Shown: positions 1 to 9,538, numbered from the stretch's first letter. The stretch: DNA of 64,000 nucleotides from Renibacterium sp043789415 (GCF_043789415.1 NZ_JBDLLW010000004.1:1-64000); one strand, 5' to 3'. The notes: a model not told the origin generated them from the letters alone. Program-made: numbers and translations.

Positions 1-224
1 GAACCAACACTGCTTTAACGGTTGCTTGCACTCGTTCACCCCTGGCCACCACCCCTGGCCCTCACCCCGCAACAGAACCCCGCAACACCTGGCCCTTAAC
101 ATAGAAACCTGGAGATACTCCGAATAAATCATCCGAATTCCGAGGTTTCCGCATTTCATTGACAAGCGGATTTGCCGAGCAGAATAATCACAACTAATTC
201 TTGGTTCATTCTGCGGAGGAATTC

Positions 225-2066
225 ATGCTGTCGCCTCGTACCCCCTTGCTAGGACTGCTTCCGGTAGCGCTTGCCAGTATGCTGCTCGTCCCGATCGGCT
301 CAGCGGCAGCGACCGTCCCAGAGCAGCCAACTCAGCTTGCTCAGCAGAACCAGACGACTCAACCGGTGGGCTCGGAGAGCAACCCCTATGTGCCGGAAGG
401 TGCGCTGTGGACCCAGCAGTACTTCCCCTCCACTCAGGGCGTGGAACTCCACGCGGACATTCTGCGGCCCAAGAATTTACCCAAGAACGCCAAGACACCG
501 GTAATCCTCTCCATCGGCCCCTACTTCAGCCACTTCGGTTCCACTGGAGATGAGGGCAAGACACAGGCCGGACCCTCCACTAGATTCAACGATCTGGTGG
601 TCGGCGGGAAGCTGATGGAACGCGGCTACACCTTTGTGATGGTTGATCTGCGAGGCTTCGGTGGAAGCACCGGCTGTCTCGATTGGATGGGCCCGGGCGA
701 GCAGGCCGATGTGAAGGCGGCGCTGCGCTGGGCCGGAACACAGCCATGGTCCACCGGTGCGGTGGGGATGTACGGCAAGTCCTATGACGCGGCGACCGGT
801 TTGATCGGCTTGGGTTCCAAGGCTCCGAATCTGAAAGCTGTGGTCTCTCAGGAACCCGTCTACGACGCCTACCGCTACCTCTACACCAACGGATTGGAAC
901 GCCCCAATCACCTGCGCACCCCGCAGGCTTACGACTACATTGCTCAGCTGCCGCCGGTGGGCGGGGCAAAGGGCGATGATGCGCACTATGCGAAGAATGC
1001 CGCCTACGAGGATTCGCATCCGGAGTGCGTGGCCAATAACGACACTTTGACTCAGAACCCAGACCATCAGGCGAGTTTCTGGAAATCCCGCAATTTCTTG
1101 ACGGCGGCTAAAGGTTCCAAGGTGCCGCTCTTCCTGACCCAAGGATTCATCGAATCGAACACCGAGCCGGACGGCGTCCAGCAATTGTTACAAGGCATGA
1201 AAGGACCGGTGCACGCCTGGCTGGGCCAGTGGGACCACGTCCGCGGCAATGAGACCAATAGCGCCGGTGCCCTGCAAATGGGCCGGGCTGGCTGGTTTGA
1301 CGAGGTCATGAGGTTTTACGACAAAGCGCTCAAGGGAATCAGGCCTGCCATCCAGGACCCGGCCTTTGCGATTGAAGGCAGCGACGGCGTCTGGCGGAGG
1401 CAGGACAGCTGGCCTCAAGCCAGCCAGCAACAGGTAGTGAGCCTGACGACCGGCAGCTACTCCTCGGCGCTCAGCACCGAGTTGGGCGGAGCCGCCGAAT
1501 CAGCGCCCTCGCCGCTCAGCGAGAAGTCCAGAAACAACGACCAGAACAATGGTCAGGATATGGAGAGTCTGAGTGCTAGGAAACCCGCTCTCCGGCAGCC
1601 CGAGCCGAAGAGCTTCGCGGCCGCGGCGTCGAACGATCTCTGGACGGCGTCCCAGGCGGTGAGCCAAGCGACCAGGATCACCGGCACCCCGTCATTGACA
1701 GTGCAGAGCAAAGCCTCGGCCGGTGCCACGGTCGCCGTCGGACTCTTCGATGTGGCCCCCGATGGAACGGCCGTGCTGATTAACCAGATGGTCTCGGCGC
1801 TTTCCAATCGCGGGCTGACCTGCTTCAACCTGCTCTCGCTGGACTGGACCCTGGCCAAGGGGCATCGGCTTGCCGTGCAACTCACCTCGGCCGAAGGTTC
1901 TCAGCAGGTGACGGTGAAATCTGCCAAGTTATCCCTGAGCCTGCAAACGACCAGGTGGGACAGGCCGACTCAAGGGGATCGCTCGCCCTACCTCGATCAG
2001 TACCTTCAGTGGTACGCCGCTTCCGTGCCGACGATCACTCCGAGCTTCCGGCTCAGCGTGCGCTGA
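225..2066 (+). CDS. Exported CocE/NonD-family serine hydrolase (X-Pro dipeptidyl-peptidase-like)
   Basis: A 613-residue alpha/beta hydrolase. The ATG at 225 is preferred because GGAGGA lies at 215-220; a TTG at 201 would add eight residues without a ribosome site. The N-terminus is a signal peptide: a long hydrophobic stretch ending in an Ala-rich region near residue 29. The nucleophile is the Ser of GKSYD (about residue 189), the usual CocE/X-Pro peptidase elbow, and a later WDH is the likely catalytic His. The last 150 residues, after a Ser/Gln/Asn-rich linker, form the C-terminal beta-sandwich typical of the family. The family cleaves acyl or Xaa-Pro bonds; the substrate here cannot be told. 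It is a single gene ahead of ligA, about 80 nt away. Confidence 0.85.
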   Translation: MLSPRTPLLGLLPVALASMLLVPIGSAAATVPEQPTQLAQQNQTTQPVGSESNPYVPEGALWTQQYFPSTQGVELHADILRPKNLPKNAKTPVILSIGPYFSHFGSTGDEGKTQAGPSTRFNDLVVGGKLMERGYTFVMVDLRGFGGSTGCLDWMGPGEQADVKAALRWAGTQPWSTGAVGMYGKSYDAATGLIGLGSKAPNLKAVVSQEPVYDAYRYLYTNGLERPNHLRTPQAYDYIAQLPPVGGAKGDDAHYAKNAAYEDSHPECVANNDTLTQNPDHQASFWKSRNFLTAAKGSKVPLFLTQGFIESNTEPDGVQQLLQGMKGPVHAWLGQWDHVRGNETNSAGALQMGRAGWFDEVMRFYDKALKGIRPAIQDPAFAIEGSDGVWRRQDSWPQASQQQVVSLTTGSYSSALSTELGGAAESAPSPLSEKSRNNDQNNGQDMESLSARKPALRQPEPKSFAAAASNDLWTASQAVSQATRITGTPSLTVQSKASAGATVAVGLFDVAPDGTAVLINQMVSALSNRGLTCFNLLSLDWTLAKGHRLAVQLTSAEGSQQVTVKSAKLSLSLQTTRWDRPTQGDRSPYLDQYLQWYAASVPTITPSFRLSVR

Positions 2067-2147
2067 ACGGCTGGCTTTCTGGCGCCTCGTCCGGTTTTAC
2101 TGCTCATAGCACCGGAAAATGTCGGCTAGATGCGGCAAGATGGAGGG

Positions 2148-4331
2148 GTGAGCAAAGTAGACACTCCCTCGGACGAACTGCGCGCTGAATACGATTCATT
2201 GGTCGAGCAGGTGCGGCGTTACCGCTTCGCTTATTACAACGAAGACGCACCGCTAGTCTCCGATGCCGAGTTCGATCTGCTGTTCCGCCGCCTGGAGGAG
2301 ATCGAGGCGCTGCACCCCGAGCTGGTGAGCAATGACTCGCCCACCCAGGAAGTGGGGGGCGAGGTCTCAGCTGTCTTCTCCCCGGTACGGCACCTGAGCC
2401 AGATGTATAGCCTGGAAGATGTCTTCTCCGTTGAGGAATTGCAGGCCTGGGTAGCCAAGGCCCAGGCGAGTGCGGAGAAGCTCGCGGCTTCCAGACTCGC
2501 CGAGGCCCCGCTGCGCTGGCTCACTGAGTTGAAGATCGACGGACTCGCGGTCAATCTGCTTTATCGCAAGGGGACCCTGGTCAAGGCAGCCACCCGGGGT
2601 GATGGCATCACGGGGGAGGACATCACCCATAACGTGCTCACCATCAAAGAGATCCCTCGGCAACTCACAGGCGAGAACTTGCCCGAAGAAGTGGAGATCC
2701 GCGGCGAAGTGTTCATTGCCACCAAGGACTTCATCGCGCTGAACGAGCAGATGGTCGAAGCCGGTAAGGCTCCTTTCGCCAATCCGCGTAACTCGGCCGC
2801 TGGATCATTGCGCCAGAAAGACCCGGCGGAGACCGCCAAACGACCGCTCAGCATGCTGGTGCACGGTATCGGCACCCGACAAGGCCTTGAGGTGCTCAGC
2901 CAATCGGAAAGCTATCGGCTGCTCAAGGAATGGGGACTGCCGACCAGCCCGTATTTCAAAGTGCTGGACGGCTATCAGGAGATCCTGGACTTCATCGCCC
3001 ATTACGGCGAGCACCGACACGATCTGCTGCATGAAATCGATGGCATCGTGGTCAAGATCGATGATTTCGATACGCAGCGCGCCCTCGGCTACACCTCCCG
3101 GGTGCCGCGCTGGGCGGTGGCCTATAAGTACCCGCCCGAGGAAGTGAACACCAAGCTGCTCGACATCCAGGTCAATGTGGGACGCACCGGGCGGGTCACC
3201 CCCTACGGCGTCATGGTGCCGGTCAAAGTGGCGGGTTCCACCGTCGAAATGGCCACCCTGCACAACCAGGACGTCGTCAAAGCCAAGGGCGTGCTGATCG
3301 GGGACACCGTAGTGCTGCGCAAAGCGGGAGACGTGATCCCCGAGATCGTCGGCCCCGTCGTCGCCCTCCGAGATGGCACCGAACGCGAGTTTGTGATGCC
3401 TACCCACTGCCCTTCCTGCGGCACCGAGCTGGCTCCGGCCAAGGAGGGCGACGTCGATATCCGCTGCCCCAATTCCCGGTCCTGCCCCTCGCAGTTGCGC
3501 GAACGCGTCTTTCACCTGGCAGGCCGCGGAGCTTTCGATATCGAGGCACTCGGCTGGGAAGCGGCGATTGCGCTGACTCAGCCAGCAGAACCTGAGATTC
3601 CTCCGCTGCGCAATGAGGCACAGATCTTCAACCTGCACCCGGAGGACCTGGCCGAAGTTCGCATCGAGCGGCAGAAGCGGGTCAAGGGAGAGACCACCGC
3701 CGAGCTGGAGTTGGTGCCCTACTTCTACAGCAAGGGCACGGCCAAGAAGCCTTCGGAACCCACTGCCAACACCCTCAAACTCTTCATCGAACTGGAGAAA
3801 GCCAAGAGTCAGCCGCTCTGGCGAGTGCTCGTTGCGCTCTCGATTCGCCATGTCGGGCCCACCGCCTCGCGCGCGCTGGCCACGGCTTTTGGTTCGATGG
3901 AGGCGATCAGAGCGGCCAGCGAACAGCAGCTCGCCGAGGTCGACGGCGTCGGCCCCACGATCGCCCAGGCTCTCGTTGAATGGTTCGCCGAGGATTGGCA
4001 TCGCGAGATTGTCGAGGCCTGGGCGCTGGCTGGAGTGCGGATGGCAGATGAACGCGACGAATCCATTCCCCGCACCCTTGAAGGCCTCACCATTGTGGTC
4101 ACCGGCTCATTGCAGAACTACAACCGGGACCAGGCCAAGGAAGCCGTGATCAGCCGAGGCGGCAAAGCAGCGGGCTCAGTGTCCAAGAACACTGATTATT
4201 TGGTGGCCGGAGAGAACGCTGGCTCCAAACGGGACAAAGCAGAACAACTCGGAGTGCGGATCCTGGATGAAGAAGGGTTCGAAGAATTGCTCAAGAACGG
4301 TCCGGACGAGGAACTGGATAGCAATGACTGA
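2148..4331 (+). CDS. ligA: NAD-dependent DNA ligase LigA
   Basis: Seals nicks in DNA during replication and repair using NAD+. The adenylation motif KIDG has its Lys at about residue 129. It is followed by the OB fold, a four-Cys zinc finger (CPSC...CPNSRSC, about 421-446), helix-hairpin-helix repeats and a C-terminal BRCT domain. At about 727 residues it is longer than the E. coli enzyme (671). The extra length sits mostly between the zinc finger and the HhH region, in a charged stretch (about 475-535). The start is uncertain: GTG 2148 has CAAGAT exactly 6 nt upstream, fitting leaderless transcription seen elsewhere here, whereas ATG 2130 has neither that nor a ribosome site. The 3' end overlaps the next gene by 8 nt. 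Confidence 0.95.
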   Translation: MSKVDTPSDELRAEYDSLVEQVRRYRFAYYNEDAPLVSDAEFDLLFRRLEEIEALHPELVSNDSPTQEVGGEVSAVFSPVRHLSQMYSLEDVFSVEELQAWVAKAQASAEKLAASRLAEAPLRWLTELKIDGLAVNLLYRKGTLVKAATRGDGITGEDITHNVLTIKEIPRQLTGENLPEEVEIRGEVFIATKDFIALNEQMVEAGKAPFANPRNSAAGSLRQKDPAETAKRPLSMLVHGIGTRQGLEVLSQSESYRLLKEWGLPTSPYFKVLDGYQEILDFIAHYGEHRHDLLHEIDGIVVKIDDFDTQRALGYTSRVPRWAVAYKYPPEEVNTKLLDIQVNVGRTGRVTPYGVMVPVKVAGSTVEMATLHNQDVVKAKGVLIGDTVVLRKAGDVIPEIVGPVVALRDGTEREFVMPTHCPSCGTELAPAKEGDVDIRCPNSRSCPSQLRERVFHLAGRGAFDIEALGWEAAIALTQPAEPEIPPLRNEAQIFNLHPEDLAEVRIERQKRVKGETTAELELVPYFYSKGTAKKPSEPTANTLKLFIELEKAKSQPLWRVLVALSIRHVGPTASRALATAFGSMEAIRAASEQQLAEVDGVGPTIAQALVEWFAEDWHREIVEAWALAGVRMADERDESIPRTLEGLTIVVTGSLQNYNRDQAKEAVISRGGKAAGSVSKNTDYLVAGENAGSKRDKAEQLGVRILDEEGFEELLKNGPDEELDSND

Positions 4332-5160
4332 GGCTTCCGCAGCAGAATTATTAGTGATCGCGAAGGCCGCTGCGGCGGCCGGGGCAGCAGTGCTCGCGGA
4401 ACGCGATCCGGAACGATTCACCGCGAGCGTGAAGAGCGGTGCGACCGATTTGGTGACCGAGGTCGATCTGGCTGCGGAGCGTGCCGTGCGTCAGGTGATC
4501 CATCAGGCCAGGCCCCAGGACACCATCACCGGAGAAGAATTGGCACCCTCCATTTCGGAGAACAGTTCCGGTTACCGCTGGTCGGTGGATCCATTGGACG
4601 GCACGATGAACTTCATCCGCAATATCGCCTATTACTGCACCTCGGTTGCGGTAGCGGGCCCGGATGGTCAGTGGCTTGCCGGTGTGGTGGCCGCCCCCGC
4701 ACTGGGCCGCACGTATTACGCCCGGGCCGGTGGCGGAGCCTGGTTGGAGGAGCGTCTGGGCACCGGGCGCTGGCAGACCCGTCAGCTCACTGGCCCCCGG
4801 CAAGAGCGGACGGGGCGCTTGCTTTCCACCGGACTGACCTATGAACCGGAGATTCAAGCCAGGCTGATCTCAGAACTCGAGGCCCGCCTGCAGGGCTTCG
4901 GCGACTTCCGGCGCCTGGGCTCAGCAGCCTTGGAACTCTGTGCGGTGGCCGAAGGAGGGGTGGATGCCTACCTCGAATACGGTCTGTACGAGCACGATTT
5001 CGCCGCCGGTGCGCTGATCGCCGAAGAAGCCGGAGCCTGGGTGCGGCGTCCCGAGTTGAGTTCTGCCCTGCAAGGCCTGCCGCCCCGTGAGGAGGCGCTG
5101 GCTTCTTGGACGGCGGCAGCCGTTCCAGAACTGGCGTACGGCTACACCCCTCAGAAATGA
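4324..5160 (+). CDS. Inositol monophosphatase family phosphatase
   Basis: A 278-residue Mg2+-dependent phosphatase of the IMPase/histidinol-phosphatase/FBPase superfamily. It shows the whole metal site: TEVD near residue 38, GEE near 70, VDPLDGT near 88-94 and the late YEHDFAAG motif near 221. Substrates in the family include inositol-1-phosphate, histidinol phosphate and PAP. Sequence alone does not choose between them. ATG 4324 lies inside the last codons of ligA (8-nt overlap), so the two genes are probably translationally coupled. A longer in-frame reading that begins inside ligA was not used. Confidence 0.85.
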   Translation: MTEASAAELLVIAKAAAAAGAAVLAERDPERFTASVKSGATDLVTEVDLAAERAVRQVIHQARPQDTITGEELAPSISENSSGYRWSVDPLDGTMNFIRNIAYYCTSVAVAGPDGQWLAGVVAAPALGRTYYARAGGGAWLEERLGTGRWQTRQLTGPRQERTGRLLSTGLTYEPEIQARLISELEARLQGFGDFRRLGSAALELCAVAEGGVDAYLEYGLYEHDFAAGALIAEEAGAWVRRPELSSALQGLPPREEALASWTAAAVPELAYGYTPQK

Positions 5161-5496
5161 GAACCGATCACGAATGATCACGCTATGACAGAAAAATCCT
5201 CTAGCTGGCAGTCCGTTGACACGCTCCCATGATCACCAATCGACGGTAATCACCGCGCCGCGCAGGCCTCTATCGCCTTTTCATCTATCCCATTGAAAGT
5301 TACCCATGAGGCAGAAGCGCTGTTTTTGCGAACACTTCTGCCTCATTATCCACACTCGATGGGACAGCCGGTCTGGCTGGGGAGCACAGATGGACGTTGA
5401 GGGAGGGGAGGACGAGGGCCGAGGATGAGGTTCTAGTTGTCAGGGGTTGTTTGACGCGCCGTGATGGAGCTAACCGGTTCGTGACAGGATGGCCTG
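5161..5496. other. Intergenic region with one strong hairpin
   Basis: No coding sequence is supported across these 336 bases. The main feature is the hairpin at 5306-5346. The 3' end contains CAGGAT 6 nt before the next start codon, a possible -10 box. A CCCATTGAAA motif just before the hairpin recalls the palindromic repeat family at 30.6, 58.2 and 59.3 kb, but it lacks a partner arm. Confidence 0.6.
5306..5346. terminator. 12-bp perfect hairpin, possible terminator
   Basis: ATGAGGCAGAAG at 5306-5317 is the exact inverse of 5335-5346. An inner CGC/GCG pair (5318-5320/5328-5330) closes a T-rich loop, leaving a four-base bulge. There is no U-run after it, so it may be a Rho-independent terminator of the ligA unit, a processing site or a protein site. 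Confidence 0.5.
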
Positions 5497-6156
5497 ATGA
5501 CAAGCCTTCCTATTCTTTGGTCCAAAAACCCCGCCGAACGGGCGGGCACCCCGCTTTTAGTCCTCTTGCACGGCTATGGTGCCAATGAAGCAGACCTCTT
5601 CGGGCTCGCGGAACAGCTTCCGGAGAGCTTCACCATCGCCTCGATCCGGGCCACCCTGCCCGCGGGCCCGGGATTCGCCTGGTTCCCTTTGGGCCCGGGG
5701 CCTGATGGAAGCCTGGCCTTCGACGGCTCCGAAGTGCAGCAAGCGGCCCTCGAACTACTGAACCTGATCGACCAGCTCAAGGACGGGCACAGCACCGTCA
5801 GTTTGCTCGGATTTTCCCAGGGAATGGCGATGGCCAGCACTCTGGCGCGGCACCGCCCGGCGGACTTTGCCGCCGTCGTAGGTCTTTCCGGATTCGTGCT
5901 GGACGCAGCGCCCGACGACTTCTTTCGGGACGCCGAGCTGAAGGCCCGGAAACTGCCCTTCTTCTGGGGCCGGGACCAGGCCGACCCGGTGGTGCCGCAG
6001 CCGCTGATCGAGGCGAGCAATCAATGGCTCAACCAGCACACCGCGCTGACCAAGGTGCTCTACAACGGCATCTGGCACGGCATCTCAGCGGCGGAGATCA
6101 AGCACGTCGCAGAGTTTCTGACCGCTACCGTGCTCTCGAGCGAAGCCGCTCACTGA
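5497..6156 (+). CDS. Phospholipase/carboxylesterase family alpha/beta hydrolase
   Basis: A 219-residue cytosolic serine esterase. It has the oxyanion-loop motif LLHGYGANE near residue 25, the nucleophile elbow GFSQG (Ser about 110), a late Asp in the QADPVV segment and the His in YNGIWHGIS. This is the organisation of small carboxylesterases (acyl-protein thioesterase/YpfH type). The substrate is unknown. No Shine-Dalgarno sequence is visible; CAGGAT six bases before the ATG suggests a leaderless message. Confidence 0.8.
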   Translation: MTSLPILWSKNPAERAGTPLLVLLHGYGANEADLFGLAEQLPESFTIASIRATLPAGPGFAWFPLGPGPDGSLAFDGSEVQQAALELLNLIDQLKDGHSTVSLLGFSQGMAMASTLARHRPADFAAVVGLSGFVLDAAPDDFFRDAELKARKLPFFWGRDQADPVVPQPLIEASNQWLNQHTALTKVLYNGIWHGISAAEIKHVAEFLTATVLSSEAAH

Positions 6157-6188
6157 ACTCGGTTCACTGAAATGGCGCGCGGTCGAGC

Positions 6189-6410
6189 TTAGCTTCGGCT
6201 CACCTTGACGGACTGGCCGTTGACGCTCACCACACTGCCCGGGCGCACTTGGCGGCCGCGCCGGGTATCGATTTCGCCGTCCACCTTCACCAGCCCGTTT
6301 TCAATGAATTCCTTGGCCTGCAAGCCGTCCTCGGCAAGATTGGCCAGCTTCAATAACTGACCAAGACGTATGGTTTCGTCGCGGATCGTGATTTCATCGG
6401 GATGGGTCAT
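6189..6410 (-). CDS. Small S4-domain RNA-binding protein (YaaA/RlbA-like)
   Basis: A 73-residue protein that is essentially one S4 domain. The core LGQLLKLANLAEDGLQAKE helix pair and the VDGEIDTRRGRQV loop carry the basic residues that contact RNA. Such stand-alone S4 proteins occur widely and are thought to bind rRNA. The start chosen is the ATG at 6410 (complement) with GGAG just upstream; a longer reading frame extends further but shows no conserved residues. It is divergent from the transporter gene at 6488 and convergent with the esterase gene. Confidence 0.85.
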   Translation of the reverse strand: MTHPDEITIRDETIRLGQLLKLANLAEDGLQAKEFIENGLVKVDGEIDTRRGRQVRPGSVVSVNGQSVKVSRS

Positions 6411-6487
6411 AACTCCATGATGCCCTATGCAGTGTGAGGATGATGGAGACCATGGGGCCGCAGAGGGCGCCGGAAAAGAGGATTTGG

Positions 6488-7471
6488 ATGGCGGGACAGC
6501 AGACGACCGGGCATAGATTGCCGATCCTGATCGGCATACCACTAGCGGTGCTGGCTGGGCTGGGGATCGCCGCTCAGGGCCGGATCAACGGAGCCCTGGG
6601 GGCGCGGCTCAACGATGGCCTGGCCGCTGCCGTGGTGAGTTTCGGCAGCGGACTGCTGGTGATCCTGGCCGTCTGCTTGCTACTGCCCTCCGGTAGACGA
6701 GGCCTGCGCGCCGTGCTGCCTGCGCTGCGAGCCCGTGATTTTCCTCGGTGGTACATCACCGCTGGCGCCATCGGCGCTTTTTTCGTGCTGACCCAGGGGC
6801 TCACCGTGGCGGTCATCGGCATCGCACTCTTCACTGTTGCCGTGGTGACCGGGCAGAGCCTGAGCGGGTTACTGGTCGACCGGATCGGCATATCACCGGC
6901 GGGCAGACGGGCGATCACGCCGATCCGGGTGATCTCCGCGATCTTGACGATTGCCGCGGTGATCTGGGCAGTTTCACCCAGATTCGCCGTAGCGAGCGAA
7001 ATCTCGCACTGGCTGCTGCCCGTGCTGCTACCTTTAGCAGCTGGCTTCCTGATGAGTTTCCAGCAGGCCATGAACGCCACCCAAACCGTGCACTACGGCA
7101 CTCCGCTCGCGGCTACGCTGATCAACTTCGTGGCGGGTTTCCTGGTGCTGCTGGTTGCCTGGGCGATCAAGGTTTCCCTCGCCGGATTTGGCCAGCCTTT
7201 ACCCAGTGAAGGCTGGTACTATCTCGGTGGTGCGATTGGCTGCGTGTTTATTGGACTAAGTGCTTGGCTGGTTCGGGGACTCGGAGTGCTGCTCACTGGT
7301 TTGGGTACTATTGCAGGGCAATTGATGGGTTCTTTGGCATTGGATCTCATTTTCCCGGCACCCGGAACCGTGATCACCCTGGCAACGTGGCTGGGAACGC
7401 TGCTCACCCTGATCGCAATGGTATTCGCCACTCTGCCGTGGCCCCGTAGGGGTCGCGGCGCAGCAAATTAA
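6488..7471 (+). CDS. YdcZ/DUF606-type DMT-superfamily transporter
   Basis: A roughly 327-residue inner-membrane protein with about ten hydrophobic segments in two similar halves. Each half starts with a pattern like GLGIAAQGRINGALG or GFLMSFQQAMNATQ, which is the duplicated DUF606 domain. The drug/metabolite transporter superfamily assignment follows from this; substrates are not known. The ATG at 6488 has GAGG six bases upstream. Earlier in-frame codons (6434, 6451) would add a charged leader and are less likely. Confidence 0.8.
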   Translation: MAGQQTTGHRLPILIGIPLAVLAGLGIAAQGRINGALGARLNDGLAAAVVSFGSGLLVILAVCLLLPSGRRGLRAVLPALRARDFPRWYITAGAIGAFFVLTQGLTVAVIGIALFTVAVVTGQSLSGLLVDRIGISPAGRRAITPIRVISAILTIAAVIWAVSPRFAVASEISHWLLPVLLPLAAGFLMSFQQAMNATQTVHYGTPLAATLINFVAGFLVLLVAWAIKVSLAGFGQPLPSEGWYYLGGAIGCVFIGLSAWLVRGLGVLLTGLGTIAGQLMGSLALDLIFPAPGTVITLATWLGTLLTLIAMVFATLPWPRRGRGAAN

Positions 7472-7494
7472 GAGCTAGAAAAAGGAGATAGACG

Positions 7495-9360
7495 ATGAGT
7501 GGAGTTGCGGGCTGGGTTTCTTTTGACCGGGATCTTCGGCAAGAGCCAGCGCCTCAGGCCGTCAAGGCAATGGTTGAGACCCTCAGGCACCGGGGTCGGG
7601 ACGACGAGGGACTGTGGGCTGATCAGCACGCACTGCTGGGCCAGTGCAGGAATGCCGTGCTCGACCCGATCAAAGCCAAGCAGCCGGTGCTCAACGAAGA
7701 AGAGGGTGCGGTCCGTCAGGTCTTGGTTTACGACGGCGAGACCTACAACTTCCGTCAGATCCGCCAGCAACTCGCTGATCTGGGCCATCGCTTCCGTACC
7801 GGAGGCGACTCCGAGGTCGTGTTACGGGCTCACGCGCAATGGGGTGGCAGCCAACCCAAGGACGCCGTCGAACGCCTGGTGGGTGTCTTCAGCTACGCGC
7901 TCTGGGACACCGCGAAGGAAGAGCTCGTGCTGGTCCGGGACCGAATCGGCTATAAGCCGCTCTATTATTTGCCCACCGCGGACGGGGTGCTTTTCGGTTC
8001 TGAACCCAAGGCGATCCTGGCTCATTCGCTCGCCAGCCGGGTGGTTGACTTGGACGGCTTGCGCCGGATCTTCGGCTTCGTCGCCAATCCTGGCAATGCC
8101 GCTTTCAAGGGACTGCGAGAAGTACCACCGGCACACATCGTGCGGGTCAGCCGTCACGGAGTGACCGAGGAGCGGTACTGGGCTCTTGACGACCACGAGC
8201 ACACCGACGATGTGCAAGCCACCGTCTCGACGGTGCGGGAGCTGCTGGAAAACGCTATCGAAGACCAGCTGCACGCCGATGTGCCGCTCGGCAATATGCT
8301 CACCGGCGGACTGGACTCTTCGGCGGTCACCGTGCTTTCAGCCGAGTTGCTCGCTAAGACCCGTGACACCGCGCGCACGGTGGCGGTGGATATCGACGGT
8401 TATCTGGGTGAGGTGGCCCCCGGCCAGCCCAGGCCGGCCCCCGATGCGCCCTATATTCTCGATGTGGTGGATCAGCTCGCCGCTAAATATCCGGGATCCG
8501 CGCATGTCGATTATGTGCTCGACGACAAGCTGTTCATCGACCCAGAGGTCCGTAGCGCGGCCTTGAGCGCGCGTGATATTCCCGCATTGGGCCAGGGCGA
8601 TCTGGACTCCCTGATCTACTTGCTTTTCCAGGCGCTCGGTCAGCATTCCAAGGTCTTGCTCTCCGGCGAAACCGGCGACGAGATCTTCGCCGGTGTGAGC
8701 TCTTTCTACGATCCGCAGATTCAGCAGGCCAAGGCCTTTCCTTGGCTGGCGCGCTCGATCGCGCCCGGGGTCGGCGGGTTGAGCCAGGGCTTCCTCAATC
8801 TGCTCGACCTCGGCGGCTACTTGGATGACCAGTATGCGCAGGCGATCTCTGAGGTTCCGCAGCGGGCGGGAGACAGTCCGCTGGAGGCCAGGATGCGGGA
8901 ATTGAACTACCTCTACCTGAGCCGCTACCTGCCGCAGACCTTCGCGCAGACTGATCGGATGAGCAGCACCTTCGGCGTCGAGGTGCGCTTGCCGTTCTGC
9001 GATCATCGCCTCGTGCAGTATCTCTTCGGCACCCCTTGGGAAATGAAGACTTTCGATGGCCTGGGTAAATCCTTGCTCCGCCAGGCGACCATCGATTTGC
9101 TGCCCACCTCGGTGGCGGAACGAGTCAAGAATTCACATCCAGTTCCGCAGGACCAGAACTACAATAAAGTGCTCTTCCAGATGCTGGGCGACTTGATCAA
9201 TCAGGGAGAAAGCCCGTTGCTGCAAGTCGCTGATTTAGCCGTGCTCAAAGAGATTGTCCGCACCGGAGGTACTGGCAATCCACTGGAACGCTTCCAGGCT
9301 GAGTGGGTTCTCCAGCTGGATTCCTGGTTGCAGCGCTACCAGGTGGATGTACAGATTTAG
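7495..9360 (+). CDS. asnB: Class B asparagine synthetase homologue with Cys2 replaced by Ser
   Basis: The architecture is that of glutamine-dependent asparagine synthetase: an N-terminal glutamine amidotransferase domain (residues 1 to about 230) and a C-terminal ATP-pyrophosphatase synthetase domain. The latter shows the PP-loop GGLDSS near 270, a GETGDEIFAG motif near 390 and EVRLPFCDHR near 498. The oddity is the N-terminus. It reads Met-Ser-Gly-Val-Ala-Gly instead of Met-Cys-Gly, so the nucleophilic Cys exposed after Met removal is missing. A stop codon lies two codons before the ATG, and AAAGGAG sits 7 nt upstream, so the start is firm. Other amidotransferase motifs also drift: RGRD for RGPD and DGETYN for the (N/S)GE-YN loop. 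The enzyme may use free ammonia or have a different amide or lactam-forming role. Confidence 0.85.
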   Translation: MSGVAGWVSFDRDLRQEPAPQAVKAMVETLRHRGRDDEGLWADQHALLGQCRNAVLDPIKAKQPVLNEEEGAVRQVLVYDGETYNFRQIRQQLADLGHRFRTGGDSEVVLRAHAQWGGSQPKDAVERLVGVFSYALWDTAKEELVLVRDRIGYKPLYYLPTADGVLFGSEPKAILAHSLASRVVDLDGLRRIFGFVANPGNAAFKGLREVPPAHIVRVSRHGVTEERYWALDDHEHTDDVQATVSTVRELLENAIEDQLHADVPLGNMLTGGLDSSAVTVLSAELLAKTRDTARTVAVDIDGYLGEVAPGQPRPAPDAPYILDVVDQLAAKYPGSAHVDYVLDDKLFIDPEVRSAALSARDIPALGQGDLDSLIYLLFQALGQHSKVLLSGETGDEIFAGVSSFYDPQIQQAKAFPWLARSIAPGVGGLSQGFLNLLDLGGYLDDQYAQAISEVPQRAGDSPLEARMRELNYLYLSRYLPQTFAQTDRMSSTFGVEVRLPFCDHRLVQYLFGTPWEMKTFDGLGKSLLRQATIDLLPTSVAERVKNSHPVPQDQNYNKVLFQMLGDLINQGESPLLQVADLAVLKEIVRTGGTGNPLERFQAEWVLQLDSWLQRYQVDVQI

Positions 9361-9369
9361 TTCTCTTGA

Positions 9370-9411
9370 CTGAGGAGCTCCTGGCTTTTGCTGGGGGCTC
9401 CTCAGCTTTTT
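9370..9411 (+). terminator. Rho-independent terminator after asnB
   Basis: CTGAGGAGC (9370-9378) pairs perfectly with GCTCCTCAG (9397-9405) around an 18-nt loop. It is followed at once by CTTTTT. It starts ten bases after the asnB stop. Confidence 0.85.
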
Positions 9412-9526
9412 CAAAATCACTAGGCTTTTCTGGTATTTGTCTTTCCCTTGAATGCAGCCGGATGAGCAGACCGTCGATAAAAAGATATATGCCGTAAATT
9501 GTTCGCAGGACCGTCGAATATCCCGG

Positions 9527-9532
9527 TAGATT
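9527..9532 (+). promoter_or_regulatory. Leaderless -10 box of the lactonase gene
   Basis: TAGATT ends 6 nt before ATG 9539; no ribosome site. Confidence 0.55.
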
Positions 9533-9538
9533 GAATTC

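Noticed and set aside
1..200. CCCCTGGCC-type direct repeats and a GAAACCT/AGGTTTC inverted repeat at the window edge
   Set aside because: Too short and degenerate to assign a function; the left context is missing.
2805..4001. 398-codon minus-strand frame inside ligA
   Set aside because: Antisense shadow; the sense frame is a complete, conserved ligase.
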